Assembly (NCBI GenBank): GCA_910584195.1
Contig: CAJTYV010000013.1
Coordinates: 1 to 64,000, forward strand
Reading direction: 5' to 3'
Source of the DNA: an uncultured Ruminococcus sp.
GTDB lineage: Bacteria; Bacillota; Clostridia; Oscillospirales; Ruminococcaceae
Length of the DNA stretch: 64,000 nt
The position numbers were made by a program, and so were the translations under genes. Positions within the stretch are counted from its first letter, which is position 1; each line of letters starts with the position of its first letter. Positions 26,090-33,855 of this stretch are shown piece after piece. The notes under the pieces are model-generated. The model was given only the letters and a program-made list of their open reading frames with translations. It was not told the DNA's origin and did not search any database.

Positions 26090-26680
26090 TTATTTTGCAT
26101 TAAAGGACAACAGCTTGTCCCGATAATATTCATACTGTTTCCGTCTTGCCTCGATCTCCGCAGGCATGCCTTCGGAAATGTCGTTGCAGAGCTTGTCAAA
26201 GCGGTCGAGGATTGATACTATGCGTTCTTGTTCTTCTATTTGTGGAACAGGTAATTTGAACTTGCGTATTTTTTCCATAGGTATGTTTTTCATAGAAGAT
26301 GATTGTAACAATTTATCTATCTGCTTTGACCAAAATGATTTAGTTTGAAAGAAATACATAGCAAACCGAGGCAACAAATAGTCTTTGTTAATCCGTATTA
26401 AAGCAACATTGGGAGCAAGATAATACTTGTCATTCTCGTCTATCAATGCCACTTGCCCTATTGTTCCGACATAAGTAAACAGCATATCATCAATGACAAG
26501 TTTGCTTCGAGATAGCTTGCTGAAATCGCTCTTATCTATGTATTTTACATCTGTCAAATCTAATCGCCCATTTTTTACATTCAAGCCTCGTAAGGCAATT
26601 ATCGTTCCATCATCTGAATAAGTAACATAGTTTGTAAACTCAAATCCTGCCAACTTTGTAACAAGTCCAATTTCACCCAA
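26090..26680 (-). CDS. hsdS: HsdS C-terminal half (second target domain)
   Basis: A 196-residue half-subunit holding one target-recognition domain (LGEIGLVTKLAGFEFTNYVT at its start, ... FKLPVPQIEEQERIV) and one conserved spacer helix (ILDRFDKLCNDI ... RRKQYEYYRDKLLSF). The start is TTG at 26680. It follows the TGA of the N-terminal half by only two codons and stays in the same frame. The full gene would read ..DCE-(TGA)-RTLGEIG.., and TGG in place of TGA would give the common EWRTLGEIG of whole HsdS proteins. Half-HsdS proteins can pair and still work, so function may persist. Confidence 0.85.
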   Translation of the reverse strand: MGEIGLVTKLAGFEFTNYVTYSDDGTIIALRGLNVKNGRLDLTDVKYIDKSDFSKLSRSKLVIDDMLFTYVGTIGQVALIDENDKYYLAPNVALIRINKDYLLPRFAMYFFQTKSFWSKQIDKLLQSSSMKNIPMEKIRKFKLPVPQIEEQERIVSILDRFDKLCNDISEGMPAEIEARRKQYEYYRDKLLSFNAK

Positions 26681-26686
26681 TGTTCT

Positions 26687-27349
26687 TCATTCACAATCAC
26701 TTGTCTCCCACCCGTGTACACCAAAATCTAACAGGAGATCACGATAATATTCATACTGCTTTTTGCGGGCATTAAGCTCTTTTTCAAGTTCTTGCTGTAA
26801 GGAAGAAACGCTTTCGGTGTATTCGTCGAGAAGATTGACTATCTCAGCTTGTACCTCCAAAGGCGGTACAGGAATCACATACGGTTTTAGTATTCTAAGG
26901 CTTAACCCGCCTCTCGTTCCATCACCGTTTGATATTTCTCTTAATTCTTCGTATTTGCTATCAAGATAATAATACAGGAACTTGTAGTTTAACTCTTTTC
27001 CGCATATTATAGAGCATAACGATTGATTGGTACACAATTCGATTTCAGTAATCGCAACTTTTCCTCTTGTTTTCCCTTGACCGGCAAGAGCAATTACAAC
27101 TGAATGAACAGGAACTAATGATGTACTTGTTTTATCATACCCAAGCTGAGTTATTTTTGTTTCGGTATCATAAACAATCTTATTATTTACTTCACCTGAG
27201 CTCATCCATGGTATAGTTCCGTTCTCCCAATATGCAGGATTAGTTTTGCTCGGCGTAGCACCTGTTACTAAAGAACAGGTATCACCAAGACTTTTGTATT
27301 CCACTCCATTCAGGCAAAGCTCTTTTATCAGTTGTTCAAGTTTAGTCAT
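26687..27349 (-). CDS. hsdS: HsdS N-terminal half (first target domain)
   Basis: A 220-residue protein with the first HsdS target-recognition domain (LEQLIKELCLNGVEYKSLGD, ATPSKTNPAYWENGTIPWMS, IPVPPLEVQAEIV) and the central conserved spacer helix (LLDEYTESVSSLQQELEKEL ... RKKQYEYYRDLLLDF). HsdS reads the bipartite DNA target for the M2S1 methylase and the R2M2S1 nuclease. It ends in TGA, in phase with the second half. It starts six bases after the transglutaminase-like gene. Confidence 0.88.
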   Translation of the reverse strand: MTKLEQLIKELCLNGVEYKSLGDTCSLVTGATPSKTNPAYWENGTIPWMSSGEVNNKIVYDTETKITQLGYDKTSTSLVPVHSVVIALAGQGKTRGKVAITEIELCTNQSLCSIICGKELNYKFLYYYLDSKYEELREISNGDGTRGGLSLRILKPYVIPVPPLEVQAEIVNLLDEYTESVSSLQQELEKELNARKKQYEYYRDLLLDFGVHGWETSDCE

Positions 27350-27355
27350 TATATT

Positions 27356-27934
27356 TCACCTTACAACTATTCTCTTGGTATCTTTATATTTTTCTTTCAA
27401 TTGTTCTATATCTATTGAAATAGTGTCTGGAAGAATTTTTTGAAGCACTGTCCATAGTCCGTCAGTTTCCCATGGACAATTAGACATATAATCTGAAAAA
27501 TTTTCGTTAATTCTGTTTTGTGATGCTATATCCCATGGTTTGCCGGACTTATAGCCATATATAATACTATGTTTATTATTAGTTGAAAGATCTATATCAA
27601 GTATAATTGGACCATCTTTAAATAAAAAATTGTGTACTAAAGGATAATATATAGCTAAATCTATTACCTTATCGTTTAATGTAATCCAAGAATGATTGAA
27701 ATTTATATTACGATTCATACATTCGCCTATAATAAGCTTAGGTTTACAATTCAGCTCTGATAAAGCTACGAACAAAACAGAAGATATTGCGTGACAGCTC
27801 CCCTTACAATAATCCCTACTGATCATATAATCAAATAAGTTCCTTATTGTATCACACACGCTCTCCTCATAATCGGCATTCTTTAACGTTTGTTTAATCT
27901 TAGTGCTTGTTTCTAAAACTTTATTATTAATCAT
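27356..27934 (-). CDS. Transglutaminase-like protein inside hsd operon
   Basis: A 192-residue protein with a Cys-His-Asp arrangement of the transglutaminase/papain type: KGSCHAISSVLF (Cys47), FNHSWITL (His81) and KVIDLAIYY (Asp92). The ATG at 27934 is chosen since AAGGAGAATCA precedes it and it overlaps the hsdM stop (ATGATTAA); a longer frame to 27970 lies within hsdM. Such a gene is not part of a standard hsdMSR set. It might act as a peptidase or modifying enzyme on a neighbour protein, or be cargo between M and S; this is inference. Confidence 0.6.
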   Translation of the reverse strand: MINNKVLETSTKIKQTLKNADYEESVCDTIRNLFDYMISRDYCKGSCHAISSVLFVALSELNCKPKLIIGECMNRNINFNHSWITLNDKVIDLAIYYPLVHNFLFKDGPIILDIDLSTNNKHSIIYGYKSGKPWDIASQNRINENFSDYMSNCPWETDGLWTVLQKILPDTISIDIEQLKEKYKDTKRIVVR

Positions 27935-29501
27935 TTGATTCTCCTTCAATCTTCGCAATAATACGGTCAATCTCGCTTCTCAGCACATCTTCACGCTTAA
28001 CAATCTCAGCGATCTCAGCATTTAGAACGGCAATGTCGATGACCTCTCTTGTATCTTCCTGCTCAACATAAGTCGAAACGGACAGATTATAGTCATTCTC
28101 CGAAATCTCGTCATTCGGCACAAGTCGGCAGAAGTATTCGGCATCGGAACGTTCCGTAAACGCTGTCACTATCTTTGAGATATTGTCCTCGGTCAGCTTA
28201 TTGTTGTTTGTGACCTTGACACATTCCTTTGAAGCATCAATGAAAAGTGTGCTGTTTGCGGTCTTGTTCTTTTTCAGCACCATAATACAAGTAGCAATAG
28301 AAGTGCCATAGAACAAGTTATCAGGCAACTGAATGATACAGTCCACAAAGTTGTTGTCTATCAAATATTTGCGTATCTTCTGTTCCGCACCGCCACGATA
28401 CATAACACCGGGGAAACATACGATAGCTGCCGCACCGTTGTTAGCAAGCCAAGACAGCGAGTGCATAATAAACGCAAGGTCAGCCTTAGACTTCGGAGCA
28501 AGTACACCCGCAGGTGAGAAACGGGGATCGTTTATCAGCAGAGGATTAGCATCGCCCTCCCATTTGATTGAGTATGGGGGATTTGATACGATGACCTCAA
28601 AAGGCTCATCGTCCCAGTGCTGCGGCTCGGTGAGGGTATCTTCGTGGGCGATATTGAACTTGTCATAATCAATATCGTGCAGGAACATATTGATACGGCA
28701 GAGGTTATATGTTGTGATATTTATTTCCTGCCCGAAAAATCCTTGACGGACTTTATCCTTGCCAAGAATTTTGGCGGCTTTCAGTAACAGCGAACCCGAA
28801 CCGCAGGCAGGATCATAAACCTTGTTGACCTCTGTTTTGCCTGCCGTTGCAAGCCTTGTGAGAAGCTCAGACACCTCCTGCGGAGTGTAATACTCACCGC
28901 CCGACTTGCCTGCATTTGAAGCGTACATACCCATAAGATACTCATAGGCATCGCCGAACGCATCAATGGTATTCTCCCGATAATCGCCCAACTGCATTGA
29001 AGCGACACCGTTCATCAGCTTGACAAGTCGCTCGTTACGCTTTGCGACTGTACCACCGAGCTTGTTGCTATTCACATCAAAATCGTCGAACAGCCCCTTG
29101 AAATCGTCCTCACTCTCACAGCCCTGGGCAGAACTTTCAATGCTGCGGAAGATACCTTCAAGTGTTTCGTTTAGGTTCTCGTCCGTGTCAGCCTTTGCAA
29201 GCACATTGCAGAAAAGCTGGCTGGGCAGAATGAAAAAGCCCTTAGTCTGCACCATATCGTCACGGGCAGTCTCCGCATCATCGTCCGACAGCTTTGTATA
29301 ATCAAAATCGGGAGTGCCTGCTTCGATCTCTCCTGCATTGATATAGTTAGTCAGATTTTCCGAAATATAGCGATAAAACAGCATAACAAGGACATAATTC
29401 TTAAAGTCCCAACCATCTACACTACCACGCAGATCGTTGGCGATGCCCCATATGGTGCGGTGTAGTTCCGCACGTTCCTGCTCTTTCTTATTATCTATCA
29501 T
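27927..29501 (-). CDS. hsdM: Type I DNA methyltransferase M subunit
   Basis: A 524-residue HsdM, an N6-adenine methyltransferase. The HsdM_N helical domain (about 5-150) is followed by the N6_Mtase domain with SGGEYYTPQEV (200-210), the AdoMet motif DPACGSG (230-236) and the catalytic NPPY (307-310). The C-terminal coiled part ends EIAEIVKREDVLRSEIDRI, the usual HsdS-contact helix. It is the first gene of the operon behind a near-consensus promoter. With the split HsdS and the HsdR it forms a complete type I set. Confidence 0.95.
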   Translation of the reverse strand: MIDNKKEQERAELHRTIWGIANDLRGSVDGWDFKNYVLVMLFYRYISENLTNYINAGEIEAGTPDFDYTKLSDDDAETARDDMVQTKGFFILPSQLFCNVLAKADTDENLNETLEGIFRSIESSAQGCESEDDFKGLFDDFDVNSNKLGGTVAKRNERLVKLMNGVASMQLGDYRENTIDAFGDAYEYLMGMYASNAGKSGGEYYTPQEVSELLTRLATAGKTEVNKVYDPACGSGSLLLKAAKILGKDKVRQGFFGQEINITTYNLCRINMFLHDIDYDKFNIAHEDTLTEPQHWDDEPFEVIVSNPPYSIKWEGDANPLLINDPRFSPAGVLAPKSKADLAFIMHSLSWLANNGAAAIVCFPGVMYRGGAEQKIRKYLIDNNFVDCIIQLPDNLFYGTSIATCIMVLKKNKTANSTLFIDASKECVKVTNNNKLTEDNISKIVTAFTERSDAEYFCRLVPNDEISENDYNLSVSTYVEQEDTREVIDIAVLNAEIAEIVKREDVLRSEIDRIIAKIEGESND

Positions 29502-29529
29502 AAGTCATAACTCACTTTCGTTTGGTATG

Positions 29530-29544
29530 GTATCCGAGAGATAC
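29530..29544. promoter_or_regulatory. Candidate operator in hsdM leader
   Basis: GTATC-CGAGA-GATAC is a perfect inverted repeat between the -10 box (29558-29563) and the hsdM start (29501). It is well placed for a repressor controlling the operon. No regulator gene for it was identified. Confidence 0.35.
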
Positions 29545-29557
29545 TATGTGTCTTTAT

Positions 29558-29586
29558 ATTATACCACAATTTGCACAAATAGTCAA
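29558..29586 (-). promoter_or_regulatory. hsd operon promoter
   Basis: On the minus strand TTGACT (29581-29586), exactly 17 bases, then TATAAT (29558-29563). This is the best sigma-A-type promoter in the window, about 57 bases before the hsdM ATG. Confidence 0.85.
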
Positions 29587-29662
29587 TCATTCTGCAAAAC
29601 AAAATCTATATTTTTCACTGTGGAATTTATCAGAAAAACGCTGACTGTTACGGGTAAAAACT

Positions 29663-29705
29663 AAGGGATATGCCCTCGCAATTCACATCGGAGAACATAT
29701 CCCTT
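29663..29705 (-). terminator. Terminator after the 29718 gene
   Basis: AAGGGATATG and CATATCCCTT pair over 10 bases around a 23-base loop. The minus-strand side is followed by AGTTTTTA. It ends the second cassette just upstream of the hsd promoter. Confidence 0.7.
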
Positions 29706-29717
29706 TTATCTATGCAA

Positions 29718-29948
29718 TTATTCCTGAATTTCCTTCATCAGTGCCACGCCGTCCTTGAAGCCGACGTTGTATGCAGCTCTCATCTCAGTGGCGGCGGTAT
29801 CGCTCACGCAATCGAGGATTTTGTGGAATACATCAATCTGCTCCTCGCTAAGAGATTTTTCAAACGGAATACAGAGCATGTCAAACTCGTCAGAGAACCC
29901 AGAGGAGTGAATATCGCCCTGGCGGTAGTTGTAAAGTGCATCAATCAT
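29718..29948 (-). CDS. Small hypothetical protein
   Basis: A 76-residue acidic helical protein (MIDALYNYRQGDIHSSGF ... SEEQIDVFHKILDCVSDTAA ... GVALMKEIQE). Its pattern resembles the small proteins that end Clostridia mobile-element operons, without a known function. The ATG at 29948 is preferred over 29966 because AAAGGA lies eight bases before it. Confidence 0.5.
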   Translation of the reverse strand: MIDALYNYRQGDIHSSGFSDEFDMLCIPFEKSLSEEQIDVFHKILDCVSDTAATEMRAAYNVGFKDGVALMKEIQE

Positions 29949-29972
29949 AGATATAAGTCCTTTCATTTATCG

Positions 29973-30686
29973 CTATATCAGCGGTTTTCTGTAAGTTGAT
30001 AAAGCTGATTTGGATTTATATCCATTTGATTGTTCTATCGTTTTCGACCTTGTATAGCCATTTCCGACGTGTTCCTGATAGAGAACCCACGTGCCGCACT
30101 TCATTCTGTACTGCACACCTAAATGGTGAAGCGTCTGATTCATCTCGCACGCCGACATATCATAATCCTTTGCGATGACCGTAATCGGCACAGCGTCGGG
30201 ACTTCTTGTAATAAGGTCAAGATAGCTGCATTTTTCGGAAAGTTCCTTGTTTTCGCATTCCAGTCTGCGGACTTTTTCACGTTCTTCCTTGAGTTTTGAA
30301 AATACTCCGATTGCCATATCAGGGTCATTGAGAAACTGCTCCAAAACATCGTCCGTGGCGTAAAATCCGTACTTTCGGATTGCAGGAATTATTTCGTCAA
30401 AAATCCAGACTTCAAACCTTTGAGCAGATTCAAGCTTGGAACGAACAATAAATCGATAGAGATTGCCCTCAGTGATAAATCTTGTATTCTGTTTTCTGCC
30501 AAGTGAATCGATGAGGGGGTAAAATACCCACCCATCTTCCCTGCAATGCTGTTTTATCGCCTTTTTTGTATCCCTGTAACCAAGAGCAGCAGCGACATCA
30601 GATGCACAGAAATACACCTTGCCATTCTGAACAATGGTTCTCATTTTGCCAAATTCACTGTTTTCAAACACTTTGATTTCATTCAT
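29973..30686 (-). CDS. BRO-N / antirepressor-type regulator
   Basis: A 237-residue regulator. The Bro-N domain (FENSEFGKMRTIV, ASDVAAALGYRDTKKAIKQH, FITEGNLYRFIVRSKL, WIFDEIIPAIRKYGFY) precedes a coiled linker (LKEEREKVRRLECENKEL) and a short ANT-like C-terminal domain (VIAKDYDMSACEMNQTLHHL, YRMKCGTWVLY). The ATG at 30686 overlaps the previous stop (ATGAATGA), which points to coupling. It is related to, but distinct from, the other two BRO proteins: its N-terminal domain is close to that of the 33082 gene and its C-terminal domain is of another type. Confidence 0.8.
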   Translation of the reverse strand: MNEIKVFENSEFGKMRTIVQNGKVYFCASDVAAALGYRDTKKAIKQHCREDGWVFYPLIDSLGRKQNTRFITEGNLYRFIVRSKLESAQRFEVWIFDEIIPAIRKYGFYATDDVLEQFLNDPDMAIGVFSKLKEEREKVRRLECENKELSEKCSYLDLITRSPDAVPITVIAKDYDMSACEMNQTLHHLGVQYRMKCGTWVLYQEHVGNGYTRSKTIEQSNGYKSKSALSTYRKPLI

Positions 30687-30954
30687 CTGCAAATTCCTCC
30701 CCACAGTAATCGTTCAGCGGACAGTCTCCGCAATCCTTATGCTCGTTGCAGCAACGCATGATTTCTTCATCGGAAATTCCGCAGTCTTTCGGCATTTCTG
30801 ACTTTTCCGACGGCATCACGGCGACCTCGAATCTGCCTGACTCCACCTCGATGGCAAGTTCCACTTCAGCACCGTCCTCAAGGAAAACTCCCGGAACTTC
30901 GATGCAGCCGTCGTCGTTGACAAAGCCTTTTGTGTAAACTGTATTTTTCCTCAT
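30679..30954 (-). CDS. Small protein with Cys-cluster tail
   Basis: A 91-residue protein whose first half is beta-rich (YTKGFVNDDGCIEVPGVFLE, VELAIEVESGRFEVAVMP), like an AbrB- or SpoVT-type strand arrangement without clear proof. It ends ISDEEIMRCCNEHKDCGDCPLNDYCGEEF. The Cys pattern resembles the end of the different protein at 3796-4236 and may bind a metal. It lies between dam (4-base overlap) and the BRO gene (8-base overlap). Confidence 0.6.
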   Translation of the reverse strand: MRKNTVYTKGFVNDDGCIEVPGVFLEDGAEVELAIEVESGRFEVAVMPSEKSEMPKDCGISDEEIMRCCNEHKDCGDCPLNDYCGEEFADE

Positions 30955-31790
30955 ATTATACCTCCTGTATATTCATTATCTAAAAATGAGAGCTGTCTGT
31001 TCATCTGCGAACGTTCCGAAGTGTCATAATTTGATATGAAAAGCTCCGCATACTGACAGCCGCCCTCGTACCGCTGTGCAAGGTTATTCAGCCTACTGAT
31101 TTCCTCGATATGGACATTCGGCTTGTCCCAGATTTCCCGAATTTCAGGGCAATCGTTGTAGGATACCAGAAATTTCCCAGAACATTTCAGTAGTGCGTCA
31201 CGCAGTCTTATGTGGTCTTTTTCGGTGAAACTTACGTCTTTGTAATAACTTTCCGTAGCAAAATACGGAGGATCACAGTAAAAAAAGCTCACCGGACGGT
31301 CGTACTGCCGGATGAGTTTTTCAAAATCCTTATTCTCAATTATTACTCTCTGTAAACGTCGTGCAGCCATATCAATCTGCGGAAAATCGCTCCACATCGA
31401 GTGCGGCTGACTTGCAAAGCTGTCAAGTCCGCTTGCGTAGCTGTACCGTATCAGCTGATAGAACTTTGCCGCACGGTCAATATCCCGAAATTTCGGGAAA
31501 AGACTGCGTTTGTGCAGACTTGAAATCCAGTCGAAATCCTCACGGGAATTAAGAACATACCGCAGTTTTTTCTTCAGTTTTCCGGGCTTGTCACGGACGC
31601 AGCGGTACAGATTAACAAGATTGCTGTTGAAATCGTTGAACACCTCGAAGTCGCCGGGCGGCTTGTGGAACAGCACCCACCCCGCACCGCCGAAAACCTC
31701 GATATACCGCTCATAATAAGGCGGCAGATGTGCAAGAACTGCGTCCCTTAAGGACTTCTTGCCGCCTACCCATGACATGAAACTGTTCAT
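30951..31790 (-). CDS. dam: D12-class N6-adenine DNA methyltransferase
   Basis: A 279-residue Dam-type methyltransferase. The start MSWVGGKKSLRDAVLAHLP and EVFGGAGWVLFHKP (31-44) form the AdoMet site, and FYCDPPYF (170-177) is the catalytic DPPY motif. The segment between (SYASGLDSFASQPHSMW) is the target-recognition region; Dam proper recognises GATC, but the specificity here is unknown. AAAGGAGAAAA precedes the ATG at 31790. With no partner nuclease nearby it probably protects the element or adjusts gene expression. Confidence 0.88.
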   Translation of the reverse strand: MNSFMSWVGGKKSLRDAVLAHLPPYYERYIEVFGGAGWVLFHKPPGDFEVFNDFNSNLVNLYRCVRDKPGKLKKKLRYVLNSREDFDWISSLHKRSLFPKFRDIDRAAKFYQLIRYSYASGLDSFASQPHSMWSDFPQIDMAARRLQRVIIENKDFEKLIRQYDRPVSFFYCDPPYFATESYYKDVSFTEKDHIRLRDALLKCSGKFLVSYNDCPEIREIWDKPNVHIEEISRLNNLAQRYEGGCQYAELFISNYDTSERSQMNRQLSFLDNEYTGGII

Positions 31791-31821
31791 TTTTCTCCTT
31801 TCCGCCGATGCCGTTGGCAGC

Positions 31822-31870
31822 AAAAAAGCCGTCCCACCGACGATTTTCTGCTGTCGGCAAAACGGCTTTT
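31822..31870. terminator. Hairpin terminator upstream of dam
   Basis: AAAAAAGCCGTCC and CCGAC pair with GTCGG and AACGGCTTTT, giving a long stem with A- and T-runs on both sides. It stands between the tiny membrane protein gene (ends 31874) and the dam start (31790), so it terminates the upstream transcript or acts as an attenuator for dam. Confidence 0.75.
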
Positions 31871-31873
31871 AAA

Positions 31874-32005
31874 TTATTTTCGTGAATTGATTTCCCTGTT
31901 TAGACGGCGGATTTCCGTCCTCAGAAACTGCACGGCGATTCCAAGACTTCCCAACGCAAGTCCGATTATCATGCCGATGAGCATTCCGATTAACAAATAC
32001 GTCAC
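31874..32005 (-). CDS. Tiny one-helix membrane protein
   Basis: A 43-codon frame: start GTG at 32005, then TYLLIGMLIGMIIGLALG (a clear transmembrane helix with GxxxG spacing), then FLRTEIRRLNREINSRK, a basic amphipathic end. GGAGG lies seven bases before the GTG, and the start overlaps the stop of the upstream gene (GTGGTGA). It may be a small anchoring or holin-like membrane peptide; nothing more specific can be said. Confidence 0.5.
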   Translation of the reverse strand: MTYLLIGMLIGMIIGLALGSLGIAVQFLRTEIRRLNREINSRK

Positions 32006-32253
32006 CACGACACCTCCATTCCAAAATCTTCGGATTCATCATACATTTCCGCTTCCGAACAAGGCTCGACGTACTCCATAATGATTCCGAGAGCCTCCTC
32101 ATAGCTGCCCGACGAAGTCACACGGCTGCACATTTCCTTTGATTCTTCCGTCATACCGTTGTGTTTCAGCGTTTTTGAAGCTGTTCCCATAATGTTGAAA
32201 ATGTTGCCGTTTTCGCCTATAATCGGGCATTTCGGACGTTTGTTTTCCTGCAT
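32002..32253 (-). CDS. Small accessory protein, acidic Met tail
   Basis: An 83-residue protein: CPIIGENGNIFNIMGTASKT, TEESKEMCSRVTSSGSYEEA and IIMEYVEPC. The same arrangement recurs on many Clostridia plasmids and phages as an uncharacterised family. The tail MYDESEDFGMEVSW is of the acidic type noted for its neighbours. It follows the YubB-like gene and its stop overlaps the start of the tiny membrane protein gene. Confidence 0.65.
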   Translation of the reverse strand: MQENKRPKCPIIGENGNIFNIMGTASKTLKHNGMTEESKEMCSRVTSSGSYEEALGIIMEYVEPCSEAEMYDESEDFGMEVSW

Positions 32254-32254
32254 T

Positions 32255-33082
32255 TCATGTCACCCCCATTCCCATAATTTCGGACTGTTTTTCTTCATTT
32301 GTAAAAAAATCCTCCATGAGCGTTGTTTCGCCTGTGAAATTCGGAACATTCTCATCATTCAGCGATATACAGCCATTTTCGCCGAGTTCCATAGGCTCTC
32401 TGACGATTACCGAGCCTGCATGATTTACAGTAACATTCTTTTCAAGCGTGCAGAAATTACCGTCATCGCCATGCCTGAGATGATAGCAGTGCAGACTTTT
32501 CGGAATGTCAGCGTCGGTCATTCTGCTGTTTGTGAACAACGCAGTTTTTCCCTCTATTTCGATGATTTCAAACTCTTCATCGGGAAAATTCACATAATCC
32601 GTCCCGCTTGCATTCAGAAACAGTCCCCACTCCGACGGCTCACAATCCATTACACGGGCGGCGAACTCAATTCGTTCCCTGCTGCTTTCGGGATAGTATT
32701 CCTCTGTCCTTTCGCCGTCAAAATAGACATATCTTCCGCAGTTCATACCGATATCCTCGTCCGCCCACTCATGCTCAAATTTTACGTCGGGATACATTTC
32801 CGACAGCTTTTCAAGAATTGGATGTGGAGCTGACCACGCCGTCAGAAACATCAGTTTTCCGTCCTTAAAGCCTGTATCCGCAGTATATCCGTAAGAATTC
32901 CACTTCGTACCCCAGTTGGCGATGCACCAGTGATAGCTGTCGACATCGTCGGGCATGGGAATTATTTTATTGAAATCCACCGAACCCATGCCGTATTCGT
33001 CGGTCTGAATCTCTTTCAGCATCGACTGCATACGGCTCTCATCTCCCGAAACAGCGACAATATTTGTAATATGATTTGGCAT
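32255..33082 (-). CDS. YubB/Api92-like ferredoxin-fold protein, copy 2
   Basis: A 275-residue protein, the second copy of the gene at 4233-5066: MPNHITNIVAVSGDESRMQS, VDFNKIIPMPDDVDS, WCIANWGTKWNSYGY. The sequences agree in most positions along the whole length, with changes spread evenly, so the duplication is not recent. The C-terminus differs (QSEIMGMGVT against SESMEMEMNQI) but keeps the acidic Met character. The neighbours on the 5' side (BRO-KilAC, then a cytosine methyltransferase) are in the same order as in the first copy. Confidence 0.75.
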   Translation of the reverse strand: MPNHITNIVAVSGDESRMQSMLKEIQTDEYGMGSVDFNKIIPMPDDVDSYHWCIANWGTKWNSYGYTADTGFKDGKLMFLTAWSAPHPILEKLSEMYPDVKFEHEWADEDIGMNCGRYVYFDGERTEEYYPESSRERIEFAARVMDCEPSEWGLFLNASGTDYVNFPDEEFEIIEIEGKTALFTNSRMTDADIPKSLHCYHLRHGDDGNFCTLEKNVTVNHAGSVIVREPMELGENGCISLNDENVPNFTGETTLMEDFFTNEEKQSEIMGMGVT

Positions 33083-33855
33083 TATTTCACCTCCCCGAGC
33101 TCATTTTTAAGCCTGCCGATGATAAAACGCTGACCTCTGCCCGTGACAAACGTCTGCTGATAAGTTCTTGTCATAGAATCGACTTCAAAAACCGACTCTT
33201 TCACCGCAAAATACCCACGGTCGATAAATTTCTGATACGGAAGATTATCCGACATGAGAATCCCGTTTTCACGAAGCCAGCGGAACAGCCTGTTCCTGCC
33301 GATCGGGATATTTTCTTCCACCGCAAGCTTTGCCATTGCGTTCATGTCGATGACGTTTTCCGTTCCCGCAACCTGATTTGCGAAATCCACCAGCGGCTGG
33401 TCATGGCGGATACGTTCGTTAAGCTGATTTATCGCCATCATCTGCAGACGGAAAAGACCTTTATACGGCTCTTCAAGAAACGGAAGGTAGTTTTCGATGA
33501 ACATATCCTCGTTGGCGACGTAACCGCCTGTTTTGCGAATCGTGGGGAGGACATTGTCAAAAATCCAGCTTTCAAATTTTTCTGCTGACGGTAATCTTGA
33601 GTGCGAGATTAATCTATACAGATTTCCCTCTGAAATGAACTTTGCAGCTTGCTTTCTGCCCATAGAATCGATGAGGTGGTGAATCACCACCCCATCTTCC
33701 TTGCAGTGTGCTTTTAACGCATTCACAGTATCTCTGTATCCCAAAGCTGTTGCTGCATCTTTGCCACAAAAGAAAACCTTATCGCCTTTCTCCAAGGTTC
33801 TCATCGAACCAAACTCCTCATTTTCAAAAATTTTGATTTTATTTTCCATACTCAT
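33082..33855 (-). CDS. BRO-N / KilAC antirepressor, mosaic copy
   Basis: A 257-residue antirepressor. From TGGYVANEDMFIENYLPFL to its end it is nearly the same as the 5066-5830 protein (KilAC domain). Its Bro-N domain (GKDAATALGYRDTVNALKAH, HHLIDSMGRKQAAKFISEGN, YRLISHSRLPSAEKF, WIFDNVLPTIRK) instead resembles the 29973 gene. This makes it a domain-swap product. AAGGAG lies just before two possible starts (33855 or 33849). It overlaps the methyltransferase end, as in the first cassette. Confidence 0.85.
   Translation of the reverse strand: MSMENKIKIFENEEFGSMRTLEKGDKVFFCGKDAATALGYRDTVNALKAHCKEDGVVIHHLIDSMGRKQAAKFISEGNLYRLISHSRLPSAEKFESWIFDNVLPTIRKTGGYVANEDMFIENYLPFLEEPYKGLFRLQMMAINQLNERIRHDQPLVDFANQVAGTENVIDMNAMAKLAVEENIPIGRNRLFRWLRENGILMSDNLPYQKFIDRGYFAVKESVFEVDSMTRTYQQTFVTGRGQRFIIGRLKNELGEVK

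Noticed and set aside
383..29501. General recoding of TGA or TAG in this element, to explain the three in-frame splits
   Set aside because: Other genes end cleanly at TGA (for example the YubB-like gene at 4233) or TAG without a conserved continuation, so a changed genetic code is unlikely; local nonsense changes or coupling are simpler.
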